Shown here piece after piece: positions 33,857 to 43,270 of a stretch of DNA of 64,000 nt. The stretch's first letter is position 1; the number at the start of each line of letters is the position of its first letter. Source of the stretch: Gammaproteobacteria bacterium (GTDB lineage Bacteria; Pseudomonadota; Gammaproteobacteria; Enterobacterales; Psychrobiaceae). The notes below the pieces were generated by a model. It was given only the letters and a program-made list of their open reading frames with translations. It was not told the origin of the DNA and ran no database searches. Location of the stretch: contig JABSRT010000016.1 in the NCBI GenBank assembly GCA_013214945.1, positions 49,677-113,676 of the forward strand, read 5' to 3'. The position numbers and the translations under genes are program-made.

Positions 33857-34269
33857 GGTTGAGACATCAACTTATTGACCTGAACGTGTTCGATTTTATA
33901 ATTGTCATACGCTGCGAGCGTGCTAATAGTTTGGATAAGCTGATCACTTTTAACCAAGATATAATCGGTGTCAAAGGTCGACAAACTAAAGATACTGATA
34001 TTAACCTGTGCCAATAGCGATGAAATGCCAGCAATAATACCGGTCAATGAAAAGTCGAGTGGACCCGCAACTTTTAAGGCGCGCCAATTGGGTTCATTGG
34101 TTTGACTGGCCAGTGGTAAGTCAGAATTTACCACCACAGAAAGCTCTTCGTCAGTGCGACCGATAAAGTAAAATTGTTGCGAAAAAATCGAGCTTGGCGG
34201 GATGGTGTCAGGCGCAAAACGATGAATGGTAAAACATTGAGGCAAAACGACCAATGTCAGTTTTGGCAT
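33853..34269 (-). CDS. ACT-domain-like regulatory protein
   Basis: A 138-residue protein with two ACT-like regions, including FYFIGRTDEELSVVVNSD and the ligand-type segment VAGPLDFSLTGIIAGISSLL followed by VNISIFSLSTFDTDYILVKS. This resembles the small amino-acid-sensing ACT proteins annotated in many proteobacteria. Start ATG 34269 has AGGAG at 8 bp; the frame extends to a start at 34296 without a better site. It overlaps the EIIA-like gene by 4 bp, an interesting pairing of two putative regulatory domains. Confidence 0.75.
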   Translation of the reverse strand: MPKLTLVVLPQCFTIHRFAPDTIPPSSIFSQQFYFIGRTDEELSVVVNSDLPLASQTNEPNWRALKVAGPLDFSLTGIIAGISSLLAQVNISIFSLSTFDTDYILVKSDQLIQTISTLAAYDNYKIEHVQVNKLMSQP

Positions 34270-34351
34270 GACGCTAACTCCTAAAATAGCTCGCAAATGA
34301 TAATACCAACGAGTGTACTGACCACGCGTCCATAATGCCAGCGCCTAAACT

Positions 34352-34383
34352 AAAAAGAGGATAAGTATCAACTTATCCTCTTT
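34352..34383 (-). terminator. Terminator downstream of cysK
   Basis: AAAGAGGATAAGT and ACTTATCCTCTTT form a perfect 13-bp stem around four bases. On the minus strand the stem runs into a T-rich tail. It lies about 37 bp after the cysK stop and separates cysK from the ACT/EIIA/dapE operon. Confidence 0.85.
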
Positions 34384-34419
34384 CGCAGTCATCGTGCTAC
34401 TTAAAGCATTTTAGGGCAA

Positions 34420-35385
34420 TTAAGCGCCTTCTTGCTCGGTAAATACCCCAGCAAATAGTGCTGTTGATAAGTAACGCTCACCAGAACTTGGCAATACAGT
34501 AACAATCGTTTTGCCTTGGAACTCTGGCATTGCTGCAATACGGTTCGCTGCAACAACAGCTGCACCAGAAGAAATGCCGGCTAAAATACCTTCTTCGTCC
34601 ATTAAGCGACGCGCCATTTCAATTGCTTCTTCGTTGCTAACTTGCTCAACCATATCAACTAAGTCTAAATCAAGGTTGCCAGGAATAAAACCAGCACCGA
34701 TACCTTGAATTTTATGTGGCCCAGGTGTTAGGTCCAGGCCCGCTTTAGCTTGAGTAATTACTGGAGAATCTACTGGTTCAACGGCAACCGAGATAATAGC
34801 TTTACCTTTAGTATTTTTAATATAACGACTAACACCGGTGATGGTGCCACCGGTACCAACGCCAGCAACAAAAACGTCGATTTCGCCGTCAGTGTCTTCC
34901 CAAATTTCAGGGCCAGTTGTTTTTTCGTGAATCTCTGGGTTAGCAGGATTATCAAACTGTTGCAGTAGCAAGTACTTGTCAGGGTTTGAATCACGGATTT
35001 GCTGTGCTTTAGCGATTGCGCCGCCCATGCCTTTTGCGCCTTCAGTAAGTACTAAAGTAGCGCCAAGTGCTTTTAGCAATTGACGACGTTCAAGACTCAT
35101 GGTTTCAGGCATGGTTAGGGTCAGTTTATAACCTTTAGACGCAGCAACGAACGCTAATGCAATACCGGTGTTACCACTGGTTGGTTCAATTAGCTCTCTG
35201 TCTTTGGTTAATGTGCCTTTTTTCTCAGCGTCCCAAATCATGTTAGCGCCGATACGACACTTAACACTAAAACTTGGGTTACGGCTTTCAACTTTAGCAA
35301 TGACATTACCGTTTGATACTTTATTAAGACGAACAAGTGGAGTGTTGCCAATTGTTAACGAATTGTCTTGTGCGATGTTAGCCAT
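34420..35385 (-). CDS. cysK: O-acetylserine sulfhydrylase A
   Basis: Makes cysteine from O-acetylserine and sulfide with PLP. 321 residues; the PLP lysine is Lys42 in [14 protein letters not shown], exactly as in E. coli CysK. Other landmarks are the substrate loop [30 protein letters not shown], the phosphate loop [11 protein letters not shown] and [11 protein letters not shown]. It is monocistronic, divergent from the MoxR gene with a 206-bp gap that should hold its promoter. Confidence 0.95.
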   Translation of the reverse strand: MANIAQDNSLTIGNTPLVRLNKVSNGNVIAKVESRNPSFSVKCRIGANMIWDAEKKGTLTKDRELIEPTSGNTGIALAFVAASKGYKLTLTMPETMSLERRQLLKALGATLVLTEGAKGMGGAIAKAQQIRDSNPDKYLLLQQFDNPANPEIHEKTTGPEIWEDTDGEIDVFVAGVGTGGTITGVSRYIKNTKGKAIISVAVEPVDSPVITQAKAGLDLTPGPHKIQGIGAGFIPGNLDLDLVDMVEQVSNEEAIEMARRLMDEEGILAGISSGAAVVAANRIAAMPEFQGKTIVTVLPSSGERYLSTALFAGVFTEQEGA

Positions 35386-35591
35386 GACTGTTCCTTATAA
35401 ATTGTAGATGTGAGGTAGGCATTATTTGCCGAATTATATTAAGAATAAAGTAACTGGCACGGAAGTGAAATGACTTTTTGTTATATCGTTATGTAATAAA
35501 AAACTAACCTCTTATTCCTTTTATGCTGGAACCCTGACCCGGTAATTATGATAGTGTTAAACACCTGTTTAAGTGCAACCAAGAAAAGACT

Positions 35592-36458
35592 ATGCCAACG
35601 ACAACTATTTCCGCAAATACCGAGTCATTTACCAGTAGCGAAACCTATGTGGTCAGTGATGAATTAAAGCTAGCTGTTGAAGCGGCTATTACTCTTGAAC
35701 GACCATTATTAATCAAAGGCGAGCCCGGCACTGGTAAAACAATGCTGGCTGAAGAATTAGCCGCAGCGCTAGGCGCACCGCTAATTCAATGGCATATTAA
35801 GTCGACCACTAAAGCCCAACAAGGCTTATACGAGTACGATGCCGTGTCACGCTTACGTGACTCACAACTTGGCGATGAACGGGTAACCGACATTGGTAAT
35901 TACATTGTAAAAGGTAAAATGTGGCAAGCGTTTACCAGTGAGGTACGACCAATTTTATTGATTGATGAAATTGATAAAGCCGACATTGAATTCCCTAACG
36001 ACTTATTGCTTGAGCTCGACAAAATGGAATTTTTTGTTTACGAAACCCAGCAAACCATCAAAGCCGTGCAGCGTCCTATTGTAATCATTACCTCGAACAA
36101 CGAAAAAGAATTGCCCGACGCATTTTTACGCCGCTGTTTTTTCCATTACATTAAATTTCCAGATGCAGCTGAAATGGCAAAAATTGTTGATGTTCATTTT
36201 CCTAACATTAAACCTAAATTGCTAGAGCAGGCGTTGACGAGTTTCTTTGAACTACGTGACCTCAATGGACTTAAAAAGAAACCCTCAACCTCGGAATTAC
36301 TTGATTGGTTAAAGTTGTTAGTTGCTGAAGATATTGCCCCTGAAGTATTACAAGGCTCGAATGATAAGGCGATTATGCCACTTTATGGCGCCTTACTGAA
36401 AAATGAGCAAGATTTGCATTTGTTTGAAAAATTAGCCTTTATCGCCCGTAGAAAATAG
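35592..36458 (+). CDS. MoxR-family AAA+ ATPase
   Basis: A 288-residue AAA+ ATPase. Walker A is KGEPGTGKTML (about residues 42-52), Walker B ILLIDEIDKADIEFPNDLLLEL, sensor-1 ITSNNEKELPDAFLRRC with an arginine finger. MoxR proteins act with a von Willebrand factor A partner as a chaperone for metal-cofactor insertion or enzyme maturation. The partner follows directly, 8 bp downstream. Confidence 0.9.
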   Translation: MPTTTISANTESFTSSETYVVSDELKLAVEAAITLERPLLIKGEPGTGKTMLAEELAAALGAPLIQWHIKSTTKAQQGLYEYDAVSRLRDSQLGDERVTDIGNYIVKGKMWQAFTSEVRPILLIDEIDKADIEFPNDLLLELDKMEFFVYETQQTIKAVQRPIVIITSNNEKELPDAFLRRCFFHYIKFPDAAEMAKIVDVHFPNIKPKLLEQALTSFFELRDLNGLKKKPSTSELLDWLKLLVAEDIAPEVLQGSNDKAIMPLYGALLKNEQDLHLFEKLAFIARRK

Positions 36459-36466
36459 GCTAAGCC

Positions 36467-37639
36467 ATGTTAATTGATTTCTTTTTTACCCTGCGAAAGT
36501 ATCAGCTTAAAGTTAGCTTGCGTGAATTACTCGATTTAATCGGGGCGTTAGAGCGGCAGGTTATTTTTGCTGACATTGATAAGTTTTATCAGCTTAGCCG
36601 GATCATCATGATTAAAGATGAGTCGCAATACGATAAATTTGATCGGGCTTTTGCTGATTATTTCAAAGGCGTGAGCAGCGTTGATTTATTTAGCAAAGAC
36701 ATTCCCGATGATTGGTTACGCAAAGAACTTGAAAAAGTGCTCACCGCACAAGAAAAAGAGCAACTTAAAGCACTTGGTTCGTTAGACGAATTACTCGACA
36801 CCCTGCAGCAGCGATTAAAAGAGCAACAAAAGCGCCATCAAGGCGGTAATAAATGGGTTGGAACCGGCGGCACCTCGCCTTTTGGCGCCTATGGTTATAA
36901 CCCACAAGGGGTACGAATTGGCCAGCAAGGCAATCGAAATAACCGCGCAGCTAAGGTGTGGGATAAGCGCGAGTTTGCCAATTTAAGTGACCAGCAGTTG
37001 CTTGGGGCGCGTAATATGCAAGTGGCATTACGACGACTACGCAAGTTTGCTCGTACTGGTGCAGCCGACATCTTAGATCTAGACAGTACCATTAAAGCGA
37101 CGGCGAATAATGCAGGCTATTTAGATTTAAAAATGGTGCCAGAGCGCCATAACGCGGTTAAGGTCTTGATGTTTTTTGATGTTGGCGGCTCAATGGACCC
37201 TTATATTGCCCAAGTTGAGCAGCTGTTTTCAGCCGCCAGTGGTGAGTTCAAACATCTTGAGTATTTTTACTTCCATAACTGCGTGTACGAAAGCGTGTGG
37301 CAAGATAATCAGCGCCGCGGGGTCGATCGCAAAGAAGTGTGGGACATTATTCGTACCTACGATAAAGATTATAAGGTTATCTTTATTGGCGATGCTTCGA
37401 TGGGGCCTTATGAAATAACTTATCCGGGGGGCAGTGTCGAGCATTGGAATGAAGAGTCTGGTCAGCAATGGTTATCTCGCTTAACCAATCATTTTGAACG
37501 AGTCATTTGGTTAAACCCAATTAACGAGGAACATTGGCGTTATACCCTCAGCATTGACTATATTAAGCAATTGATGCAGCAGCAAATGTTCCCGATGACC
37601 GTGACCGGACTCGAGCAGGCAATTAAAGCTCTGCAATAA
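36467..37639 (+). CDS. VWA-domain (CoxE-like) partner of MoxR
   Basis: A 390-residue protein. The N-terminal half is helical and charged; a Gly/Asn-rich flexible segment lies at about residues 120-165. A VWA domain occupies about residues 230-380. The metal-ion site reads FFDVGGSMD with Asp238; the usual DxSxS motif has Gly in place of the first Ser (DVGGS), a variant seen in CoxE-like proteins. It functions with the upstream AAA+ ATPase; targets are unknown here since no dehydrogenase operon is adjacent. Confidence 0.85.
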   Translation: MLIDFFFTLRKYQLKVSLRELLDLIGALERQVIFADIDKFYQLSRIIMIKDESQYDKFDRAFADYFKGVSSVDLFSKDIPDDWLRKELEKVLTAQEKEQLKALGSLDELLDTLQQRLKEQQKRHQGGNKWVGTGGTSPFGAYGYNPQGVRIGQQGNRNNRAAKVWDKREFANLSDQQLLGARNMQVALRRLRKFARTGAADILDLDSTIKATANNAGYLDLKMVPERHNAVKVLMFFDVGGSMDPYIAQVEQLFSAASGEFKHLEYFYFHNCVYESVWQDNQRRGVDRKEVWDIIRTYDKDYKVIFIGDASMGPYEITYPGGSVEHWNEESGQQWLSRLTNHFERVIWLNPINEEHWRYTLSIDYIKQLMQQQMFPMTVTGLEQAIKALQ

Positions 37640-37786
37640 CCGTTATCATGATGTATGGTGTTAGCTGTTAATGTCGAGCAGTTTTTAATATTGCTTGCTA
37701 TACTACAGACTTTTCAAAGTAAGTGGCTTGGTTGCTCGCCAGTCACTTTTATATATTAGTTAAGCTAATGCTGACGGAGTTTTAAA

Positions 37787-38905
37787 ATGGCAGTTGTAAT
37801 TAGTGGCAGTGGATTGTATGTCCCCCCTCATAGTATCTCAAATGATCAGTTAGTTACTGCATTCAATCAGTATGTTGAACAGTTTAACAATGAAAATAGT
37901 GCGGCAATCCAAGCCGGTGAAATTGAGGCATTAAAGCCATCAAGCAGTGCTTTTATTGAAAAGGCCTCTGGTATTACTAACCGCTACGTCATGGTGAAGG
38001 AAGGTATTACCGATCCTGAAACCATGATGCCGCTAATCAAAGAGCGCCCTGATAACGCAGTATCGTTACAGGCAGAAATGGCGATTGGCGCGGCCAAGCA
38101 AGCAATGGCAGCCGCCAATAAAACGGCTGAAGATATTGATCTGATTATTGTCGCTTGTTCATATACCCAACGTGCGTATCCGGCACTTGCCATTGAAGTG
38201 CAGCAGCAGCTGGGTTGTAAGGGCTGGGCTTATGACATGTTAGTTGCCTGTTCATCAGCGACCTTTGGGGTAATGAATGCCTCAAATGCCTTGCTTGGTG
38301 GCACGGCCAAAACTGTGCTGGTGATTAGCCCGGAACTTACTTCACCACAAATAAATTATCGCGATCGCGATAGTCACTTTATTTTTGGTGATGTTGCCAC
38401 TGCACTAGTGATTGAGCATCAAGAAACGGCAACTTCTGATCATAGCTTTAAGATCTTGTCGCAACAGCCGATGACGACCTTCTCCAACAATATCCGCAGT
38501 AATTTTGGTCACCTTAATCGTTGTAACCCAGAAACGATGTTTGACCCAGATAAAATGTTCGTGCAACACGGACGCAAGGTCTTTAAAGAAGTACTGCCGA
38601 TGGTTTATAGCCTAATCGACCAACAAATTGAACGCGCTGGCCTAAAGGCGAGTGATTTAAAACGATTGTTTTTACATCAAGCCAATATCAACATGAATGC
38701 TTTTGTTTCGCGCAAGGTACTGGGGCGCGATCCGGTTGGTGATGAAGCGCCAATTATTTTAAATGAGTTTGCTAATACTGCTTCTGCGGGTTCGATTATT
38801 GCTTTTCACCGTTATCATGATGACATGGTCGCTGGTGACAAAGCGATTATTTGTTCGTTCGGTGCTGGTTATTCAGCCGGCTGTTTGGTGATTGAACATA
38901 TATAA
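37787..38905 (+). CDS. 3-oxoacyl-ACP synthase III (FabH-like, long form)
   Basis: A 372-residue ketoacyl synthase III. The catalytic triad is visible: Cys155 in LVACSSATFG, His in FLHQANINMN, Asn in EFANTASAGS. At 372 residues it is about 50 longer than E. coli FabH; the extra residues lie near the N-terminus (QYVEQFNNENSAAIQAGE) and middle. It makes the first condensation in fatty-acid synthesis or a specialised acyl product. It stands alone, separate from a fab cluster, and starts at ATG 37787. Confidence 0.85.
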   Translation: MAVVISGSGLYVPPHSISNDQLVTAFNQYVEQFNNENSAAIQAGEIEALKPSSSAFIEKASGITNRYVMVKEGITDPETMMPLIKERPDNAVSLQAEMAIGAAKQAMAAANKTAEDIDLIIVACSYTQRAYPALAIEVQQQLGCKGWAYDMLVACSSATFGVMNASNALLGGTAKTVLVISPELTSPQINYRDRDSHFIFGDVATALVIEHQETATSDHSFKILSQQPMTTFSNNIRSNFGHLNRCNPETMFDPDKMFVQHGRKVFKEVLPMVYSLIDQQIERAGLKASDLKRLFLHQANINMNAFVSRKVLGRDPVGDEAPIILNEFANTASAGSIIAFHRYHDDMVAGDKAIICSFGAGYSAGCLVIEHI

Positions 38906-39082
38906 CCCATAACGGGTGAATCGTTACTTTTGATGTAGTCATTTATTCGCTGTGATCTGGTTAATAGCATTGTTATAATCGCAATTCGTGGTGAGGCGTC
39001 AAAAGCGTGTCAATGAAATAAAGTAACCGACGGAATTTGGTTTGATGATAAAGACAAGGATGTTTATAAATGGTTATAAATA

Positions 39083-39769
39083 ATGAGATTAGATCGATAC
39101 CTAAGTGAAAATACCAACCTGTCTCGTAAAGAGGCAAAACGTGCGCTGCACCGTGAAAGTGTAACCGTTGATGGCTTGGTCGCAAAAAAGGGTGATATCA
39201 AGATAACAGAGCATGTGGTCTGTTATGAAGGCAAGGTTGTTAATGTGCGCGGCCCGTTGTATCTCATGGTACATAAACCTAAAGGTTATGTGTGCTCGAC
39301 AGTAGATGATGACGGCACCAGTATTTTGGAATTATTACCGGTTGAAATGCGTAACAACATTCACATTGCAGGTCGCCTTGACAAAGATACCACAGGTTTA
39401 GTGCTGCTGACTGATGATGGCCAATGGTCACACCGAGTAACGTCACCTAACCGAGAATGCAAAAAAGTCTATCAAGTCGAATTATTAGAAGCGTTAAACG
39501 AAGCATTAGTCGCTCAGTTTGCAGCGGGCATTGAACTCAATGGTGAAAATAAACTGACTAAACCGGCCCAGCTGACTCTTGTTAGTGCTCACAAAGCGTC
39601 ATTAACACTTAGTGAAGGCAAGTATCACCAAGTAAAACGGATGTTTGCTGCAGTAGACAACCATGTTATTCGATTACACCGCGCCGCCGTTGGGCCATTA
39701 GTTTTGGATGATAGTTTGCCGAGTGGCCAGTGGCGAATTTTAACTAATGATGAAATAAATTATTTTTAA
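39083..39769 (+). CDS. rsuA: 16S rRNA pseudouridine synthase, RsuA type
   Basis: A 228-residue pseudouridine synthase expected to modify U516 of 16S rRNA. An N-terminal S4-like domain (MRLDRYLSENTNLSRKEAKR) precedes the catalytic domain with GRLDKDTTGLVLLTDDGQ (catalytic Asp100), then KVYQVEL and GKYHQVKRMFA. Members RluE/RluF are close; RsuA is favoured by the S4 start and length. Monocistronic. Confidence 0.88.
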   Translation: MRLDRYLSENTNLSRKEAKRALHRESVTVDGLVAKKGDIKITEHVVCYEGKVVNVRGPLYLMVHKPKGYVCSTVDDDGTSILELLPVEMRNNIHIAGRLDKDTTGLVLLTDDGQWSHRVTSPNRECKKVYQVELLEALNEALVAQFAAGIELNGENKLTKPAQLTLVSAHKASLTLSEGKYHQVKRMFAAVDNHVIRLHRAAVGPLVLDDSLPSGQWRILTNDEINYF

Positions 39770-39856
39770 TCATTAGTTTAGTTGAATTACTCCAGCCGAG
39801 TGTAGTAGCTTTAAAGTTAGATAGTATTCATTTGTGAGACAACGTATGGGCGATAA

Positions 39857-41095
39857 ATGTCAAAACTACTTATCATAGAAGACAGTTTATTAATGCAAAG
39901 GGTGATAAAACACCTGGCGGCAACCGAGCTTCATTGTGAATTCGACTTAGCTGGTACTATGGCGGAAGCGGTTGAATTTATTGCGTGTAACGACTATTTC
40001 TTGGCGTTAGCTGATTTGAATTTACCTGACGCTCCCAACGGTGAAGTCGTTGTAATGTTGCTTGAGCAAAGGATTTCAACCATTGTCCTTACTGGGACAA
40101 TGGATGAAGAGCGGCGTGATTACATGCTGACGATGGGCGTGCTTGATTATATTTATAAAGAAAACCGTGATTCATATGTCACGGCGGTAAAGCTTGCCAA
40201 CCAATTGCTACTGAATCAAAATATTACCGCATTAGTGGCTGATGATTCAAAGCCATTACGAAAATACATTTGCATGCAGTTACGTAAATTATTATATCAG
40301 GTTGTTGAGGTGACAAATGGCATTGAAGCATTAGCCGAGTTGGAGAAAAATCCGGATATTGGCCTCTTAATTACCGATTATAATATGCCAAAAATGAATG
40401 GCATGGAATTGATCCGTGCGGTACGTCTAGAGCGCCCGCGCGATGAGTTTCCGATTATTGGCTTGTCTTCATCTAACGACAAAACACTGCCAGCGCGTTT
40501 TATTAAATATGGCGCTAATGATTTCTTGCTCACGCCTTTTTTACAAGAAGAGTTCCAATGGCGAATTTTGAAAGCGATGGAACAAATCTCGTTGATTGCT
40601 AAAATTAAAGAGACCGCCAACCGAGATTATTTAACCAAACTTTATAACCGTCGTTACTTTTTTGATACTGCGGAAAAACTATATCGTGTTCGTAACCAAG
40701 ATATAGCGGTTGCGCTTATTGATATCGACCATTTTAAAGCCGTTAACGATACCTATGGTCATGATAGTGGTGATGCTGTGTTGGTTCGGCTGGCTGAGTT
40801 GCTCAATAATACTTTTGCAAATCATACCGCGGCCCGATATGGCGGTGAAGAGTTTATTGTTGTACTAAAAGGGGTTGCAGCCTCGCGTTGTGCTATCTAC
40901 CTTGAGCATTTTAGGGCTATTGTTGAGCAAACTCAGTTTAAAATACCCGACGGTGTTATTTCAGTGACGGTCAGTGTGGGCGTCGCCAAAAGAAATTCTC
41001 AAACCTTGACCGAACTGATTAAAGACGCCGATTTAGCGCTGTATGACGCTAAGAACAAAGGCCGAAACCAAGTACTTGAACACGATGAGTGTTAG
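39857..41095 (+). CDS. Response regulator with two receivers and a GGDEF diguanylate cyclase
   Basis: A 412-residue cytoplasmic protein. Receiver 1 spans residues 1-120 (IIEDS; LADLNLPD, Asp53), receiver 2 about 125-240 (VADDSKPLRKYI; LITDYNMPKMNG). A GGDEF domain follows at 250-412 with the active-site loop RYGGEEF. Substrate residues (DIDHFKAVNDTYGHDSGD) are intact, so c-di-GMP synthesis is expected on phosphorylation. The I-site RxxD is not visible before the GGEEF loop. The architecture resembles PleD with a degenerate first receiver. Confidence 0.9.
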   Translation: MSKLLIIEDSLLMQRVIKHLAATELHCEFDLAGTMAEAVEFIACNDYFLALADLNLPDAPNGEVVVMLLEQRISTIVLTGTMDEERRDYMLTMGVLDYIYKENRDSYVTAVKLANQLLLNQNITALVADDSKPLRKYICMQLRKLLYQVVEVTNGIEALAELEKNPDIGLLITDYNMPKMNGMELIRAVRLERPRDEFPIIGLSSSNDKTLPARFIKYGANDFLLTPFLQEEFQWRILKAMEQISLIAKIKETANRDYLTKLYNRRYFFDTAEKLYRVRNQDIAVALIDIDHFKAVNDTYGHDSGDAVLVRLAELLNNTFANHTAARYGGEEFIVVLKGVAASRCAIYLEHFRAIVEQTQFKIPDGVISVTVSVGVAKRNSQTLTELIKDADLALYDAKNKGRNQVLEHDEC

Positions 41096-41171
41096 GGTGG
41101 TTTTTTTTCATGCCTGAGTACTTCACTGTTATATCGTATTTATTTTAAACTTATTAATTAGATAATCTTTA

Positions 41172-42059
41172 ATGAAGCTAGATATTGAAACGTTAAAAAT
41201 CCTTGATTTAATTGTCCAGCGCGGCAGTTTTGCCAAGGCGGCCGAAGAACTGGGCAGAGCACAATCAGCTGTCAGCTATCAAATAAAAAAACTAGAACAA
41301 CATTTAGGCGTTGCGTTGTTCGATCGCAGTAAATATCGTGCTGAACTAACCGCGGAAGGCAATGCCATTTTAGGTGAAGGGCGGCGGCTATTACAGCAAG
41401 TTCATAATCTTGAAATGTTAGCGGAACGCTTTAGCCAGGGGTGGGAAGCTAAACTCGAAATTATTATTGATGGTGCGCTGCCAACTCAGCCTATTATGCG
41501 TGCACTTAAACGTTTGTCACAGATGGATGTTCCAACCCGCGTTAGGCTAAGAACCGAATTTCTCAGTGGGGTGCAGTTGTGTTTTGATCACAACAAGTCC
41601 GACTTAATGCTGGTGAAAAGTTTTCAACCGACCCCTTACCTGATTGCTCATCCTTTAAAAGAGATGAATACCGTGTTGGTGGTATCACCTGAGCATCCGC
41701 TCGCGGCCCTAGACAAGGTCGAATTAAAGCATTTGCATGAACACATTGAATTAACTATTGCCGACTCTGGCGAGCAAGATCCGCATTATCAAGATGAATT
41801 ACAGTTTGGCAGTGAACGGGTCTTTTACTTGAGTGGCTTTATAGCCAAAAAAGAGTCAATTATGATGGGGCTAGGTTATGGCTGGGTCCCTGATTATTTA
41901 ATTGACGATGAGTTAACCGATAAGCAATTAATCGAGTTAGATTACGTTAGTGGTTCTCGTCATTCGTTTGTGCCGCAGTTAGTATCATCGTCACAGAGGC
42001 CATTAGGTCGCGCTGGTTGTTTGCTAAGTGAGTTAATTTTAGAAGAATTTCAGAGCTAA
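41172..42059 (+). CDS. LysR-family regulator
   Basis: A 295-residue LysR protein with the HTH SFAKAAEELGRAQSAVSYQI and wing LFDRSKYRAELTAEGNAIL. The effector domain is typical but does not reveal the ligand. It follows the diguanylate cyclase gene by 76 bp on the same strand, with its own start ATG 41172. The target cannot be inferred because no divergent gene is present. Confidence 0.87.
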   Translation: MKLDIETLKILDLIVQRGSFAKAAEELGRAQSAVSYQIKKLEQHLGVALFDRSKYRAELTAEGNAILGEGRRLLQQVHNLEMLAERFSQGWEAKLEIIIDGALPTQPIMRALKRLSQMDVPTRVRLRTEFLSGVQLCFDHNKSDLMLVKSFQPTPYLIAHPLKEMNTVLVVSPEHPLAALDKVELKHLHEHIELTIADSGEQDPHYQDELQFGSERVFYLSGFIAKKESIMMGLGYGWVPDYLIDDELTDKQLIELDYVSGSRHSFVPQLVSSSQRPLGRAGCLLSELILEEFQS

Positions 42060-42086
42060 CATTAATCAACTAGGGTCTAATTCGCA

Positions 42087-42120
42087 CTAAAAAGCCGTCG
42101 TTTGACGGCTTTTTAGTTTT
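42087..42120. terminator. Bidirectional terminator between LysR and the helix-hairpin-helix gene
   Basis: CTAAAAAGCCGTC and GACGGCTTTTTAG form a perfect 13-bp stem around GTTT. A/T runs on both sides allow use by both convergent genes. Confidence 0.9.
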
Positions 42121-42137
42121 TATCACACAGTGAATTG

Positions 42138-42662
42138 CTATGTGCTGATTTTTTTGACGTTAACCTTAGCTGCATTTTTGGCTGTGGTTGGTTTGCGCAC
42201 TTTTATCGCAGCGCCAGTTAGCATAATGTTTGATTTGTTTTTTGCTAGAATTTTAGCGCCAATGCCTTTGACCTTCAGTAGCTCTTTAGTCGACTTAAAA
42301 GCACCATGTTTTTTACGGTAATCAATAATCGCTTGGGCTTTTTTCACGCCGACCCCGCTTAATGCGCTGATTAACTGTTTTTTGTTAGCCTTGTTGATAT
42401 TAACAACCTGGTTAGACATTTTTGGTACTTTAACTAGGCTCTTTTTTGTTTTGAGCTTATCTTTAGATGTTTGGGCTAGTGAAGTGGTCGACTTGGTTTT
42501 GATCTTATCTTTCTTGACGATAATTTTACTGCTTTTTTCTTTAGTGACCTTAGTCATTTCACTCTTGGCATCAGAGCTACTCGCAGCAAGTACAGGTGTG
42601 GCTGCTAAGCCAAGGCTAAACAGAGATAAAATGGCAACTTTTGATAATGGATTTAGTTTCAT
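42138..42662 (-). CDS. ComEA-like helix-hairpin-helix protein, periplasmic
   Basis: A 174-residue protein with signal peptide (1-26, ending VLA). It continues with a Lys/Ser/Thr-rich linker of about 60 residues and a helix-hairpin-helix DNA-binding domain with two HhH turns (ALSGVGVKKAQAI and LLKVKGIGAKILAKN). The VNINKANKKQLISAL opening is the ComEA signature. Exported HhH proteins bind incoming DNA in natural transformation; a role here is inferred. The basic linker and tail would favour nucleic-acid binding. Its gene is isolated and ends at the bidirectional terminator. Confidence 0.85.
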   Translation of the reverse strand: MKLNPLSKVAILSLFSLGLAATPVLAASSSDAKSEMTKVTKEKSSKIIVKKDKIKTKSTTSLAQTSKDKLKTKKSLVKVPKMSNQVVNINKANKKQLISALSGVGVKKAQAIIDYRKKHGAFKSTKELLKVKGIGAKILAKNKSNIMLTGAAIKVRKPTTAKNAAKVNVKKIST

Positions 42663-42910
42663 AATCGGCTTCTCGTTTGTTATCGTTATTCCATTGCAGA
42701 TAAAAACACCAACGGCTAAGGTTGTTCATCGACGATAGTATAAAGTGGTTAATGAAAGAGTTACTACGCTAGCCAAGATACCTCGCACCAATTAATGTTA
42801 GCTGAACACAACTATTGTTCGATAAAGCAACACTTGGGGCGTTTTACATAGAAAAACCAATAAAATCACTTGCAACCAAGCCCAACTCATTAGACAATGC
42901 GCCGCGTTAA

Positions 42911-43023
42911 TGGTGACTTATCGGTCCCCTCGCAATGATACTTAGTGAACTCGGCCAGGCCCGGAAGGGAGCAACCGCAGCTAAGGACTCATGTGCCGAG
43001 GTGTGGCTGGTAAGTCGCCACCA
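42911..43023 (+). ncRNA. ffs: Signal recognition particle RNA, small bacterial type (4.5S)
   Basis: The conserved apical motif GGCCAGGCCCGGAAGGGAGC (42953-42972) followed by CAACCGCAGC matches the bacterial SRP RNA core bound by Ffh. TGGTGACTTA (42911-42920) pairs with TAAGTCGCCACCA (43011-43023) to close the long hairpin. A weak promoter (TTGCAA at 42870, TAGACA at 42891) with a GC-rich discriminator precedes it. Exact ends are estimated. Confidence 0.92.
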
Positions 43024-43037
43024 GTTAACTTCTGCCT

Positions 43038-43134
43038 TAAATCCTATATTAAAATCCTATATTAAAATCCTATATTAAAATCCTATATTAAAATCCTATA
43101 TTAAAATCCTATATTAAAATCCTATATTAAAATC
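43038..43134. repeat. Seven tandem copies of a 13-bp repeat
   Basis: The unit TTAAAATCCTATA repeats with exact 13-bp period; the TCCTATA core occurs at 43042, 43055, 43068, 43081, 43094, 43107 and 43120. The array begins about 15 bp after the SRP RNA end, in the gap before the XRE gene. Identical units suggest recent expansion. AT-rich periodic sequence could bend DNA or act as a protein-binding array; no coding role. Confidence 0.9.
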
Positions 43135-43270
43135 GTACCAACTCACTATCACTACAATAAATCTCTTTATCTAAATTTAAAATCACCGTTAATAACATCA
43201 GATCAATTTACCACTACTGTGTCATGTTATGTTAAATATTCTCCGCAGATATAATCGCCAGTCAGCCTTA

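Noticed and set aside
42138..42738. Plus-strand open frames opposite the helix-hairpin-helix gene
   Set aside because: Their hydrophobic, Leu-rich translations are shadows of the Lys-rich minus-strand gene, which has a signal peptide and HhH motifs.
43038..43134. CRISPR array interpretation of the 13-bp repeats
   Set aside because: Units are contiguous with no spacers and are too short for CRISPR repeats.
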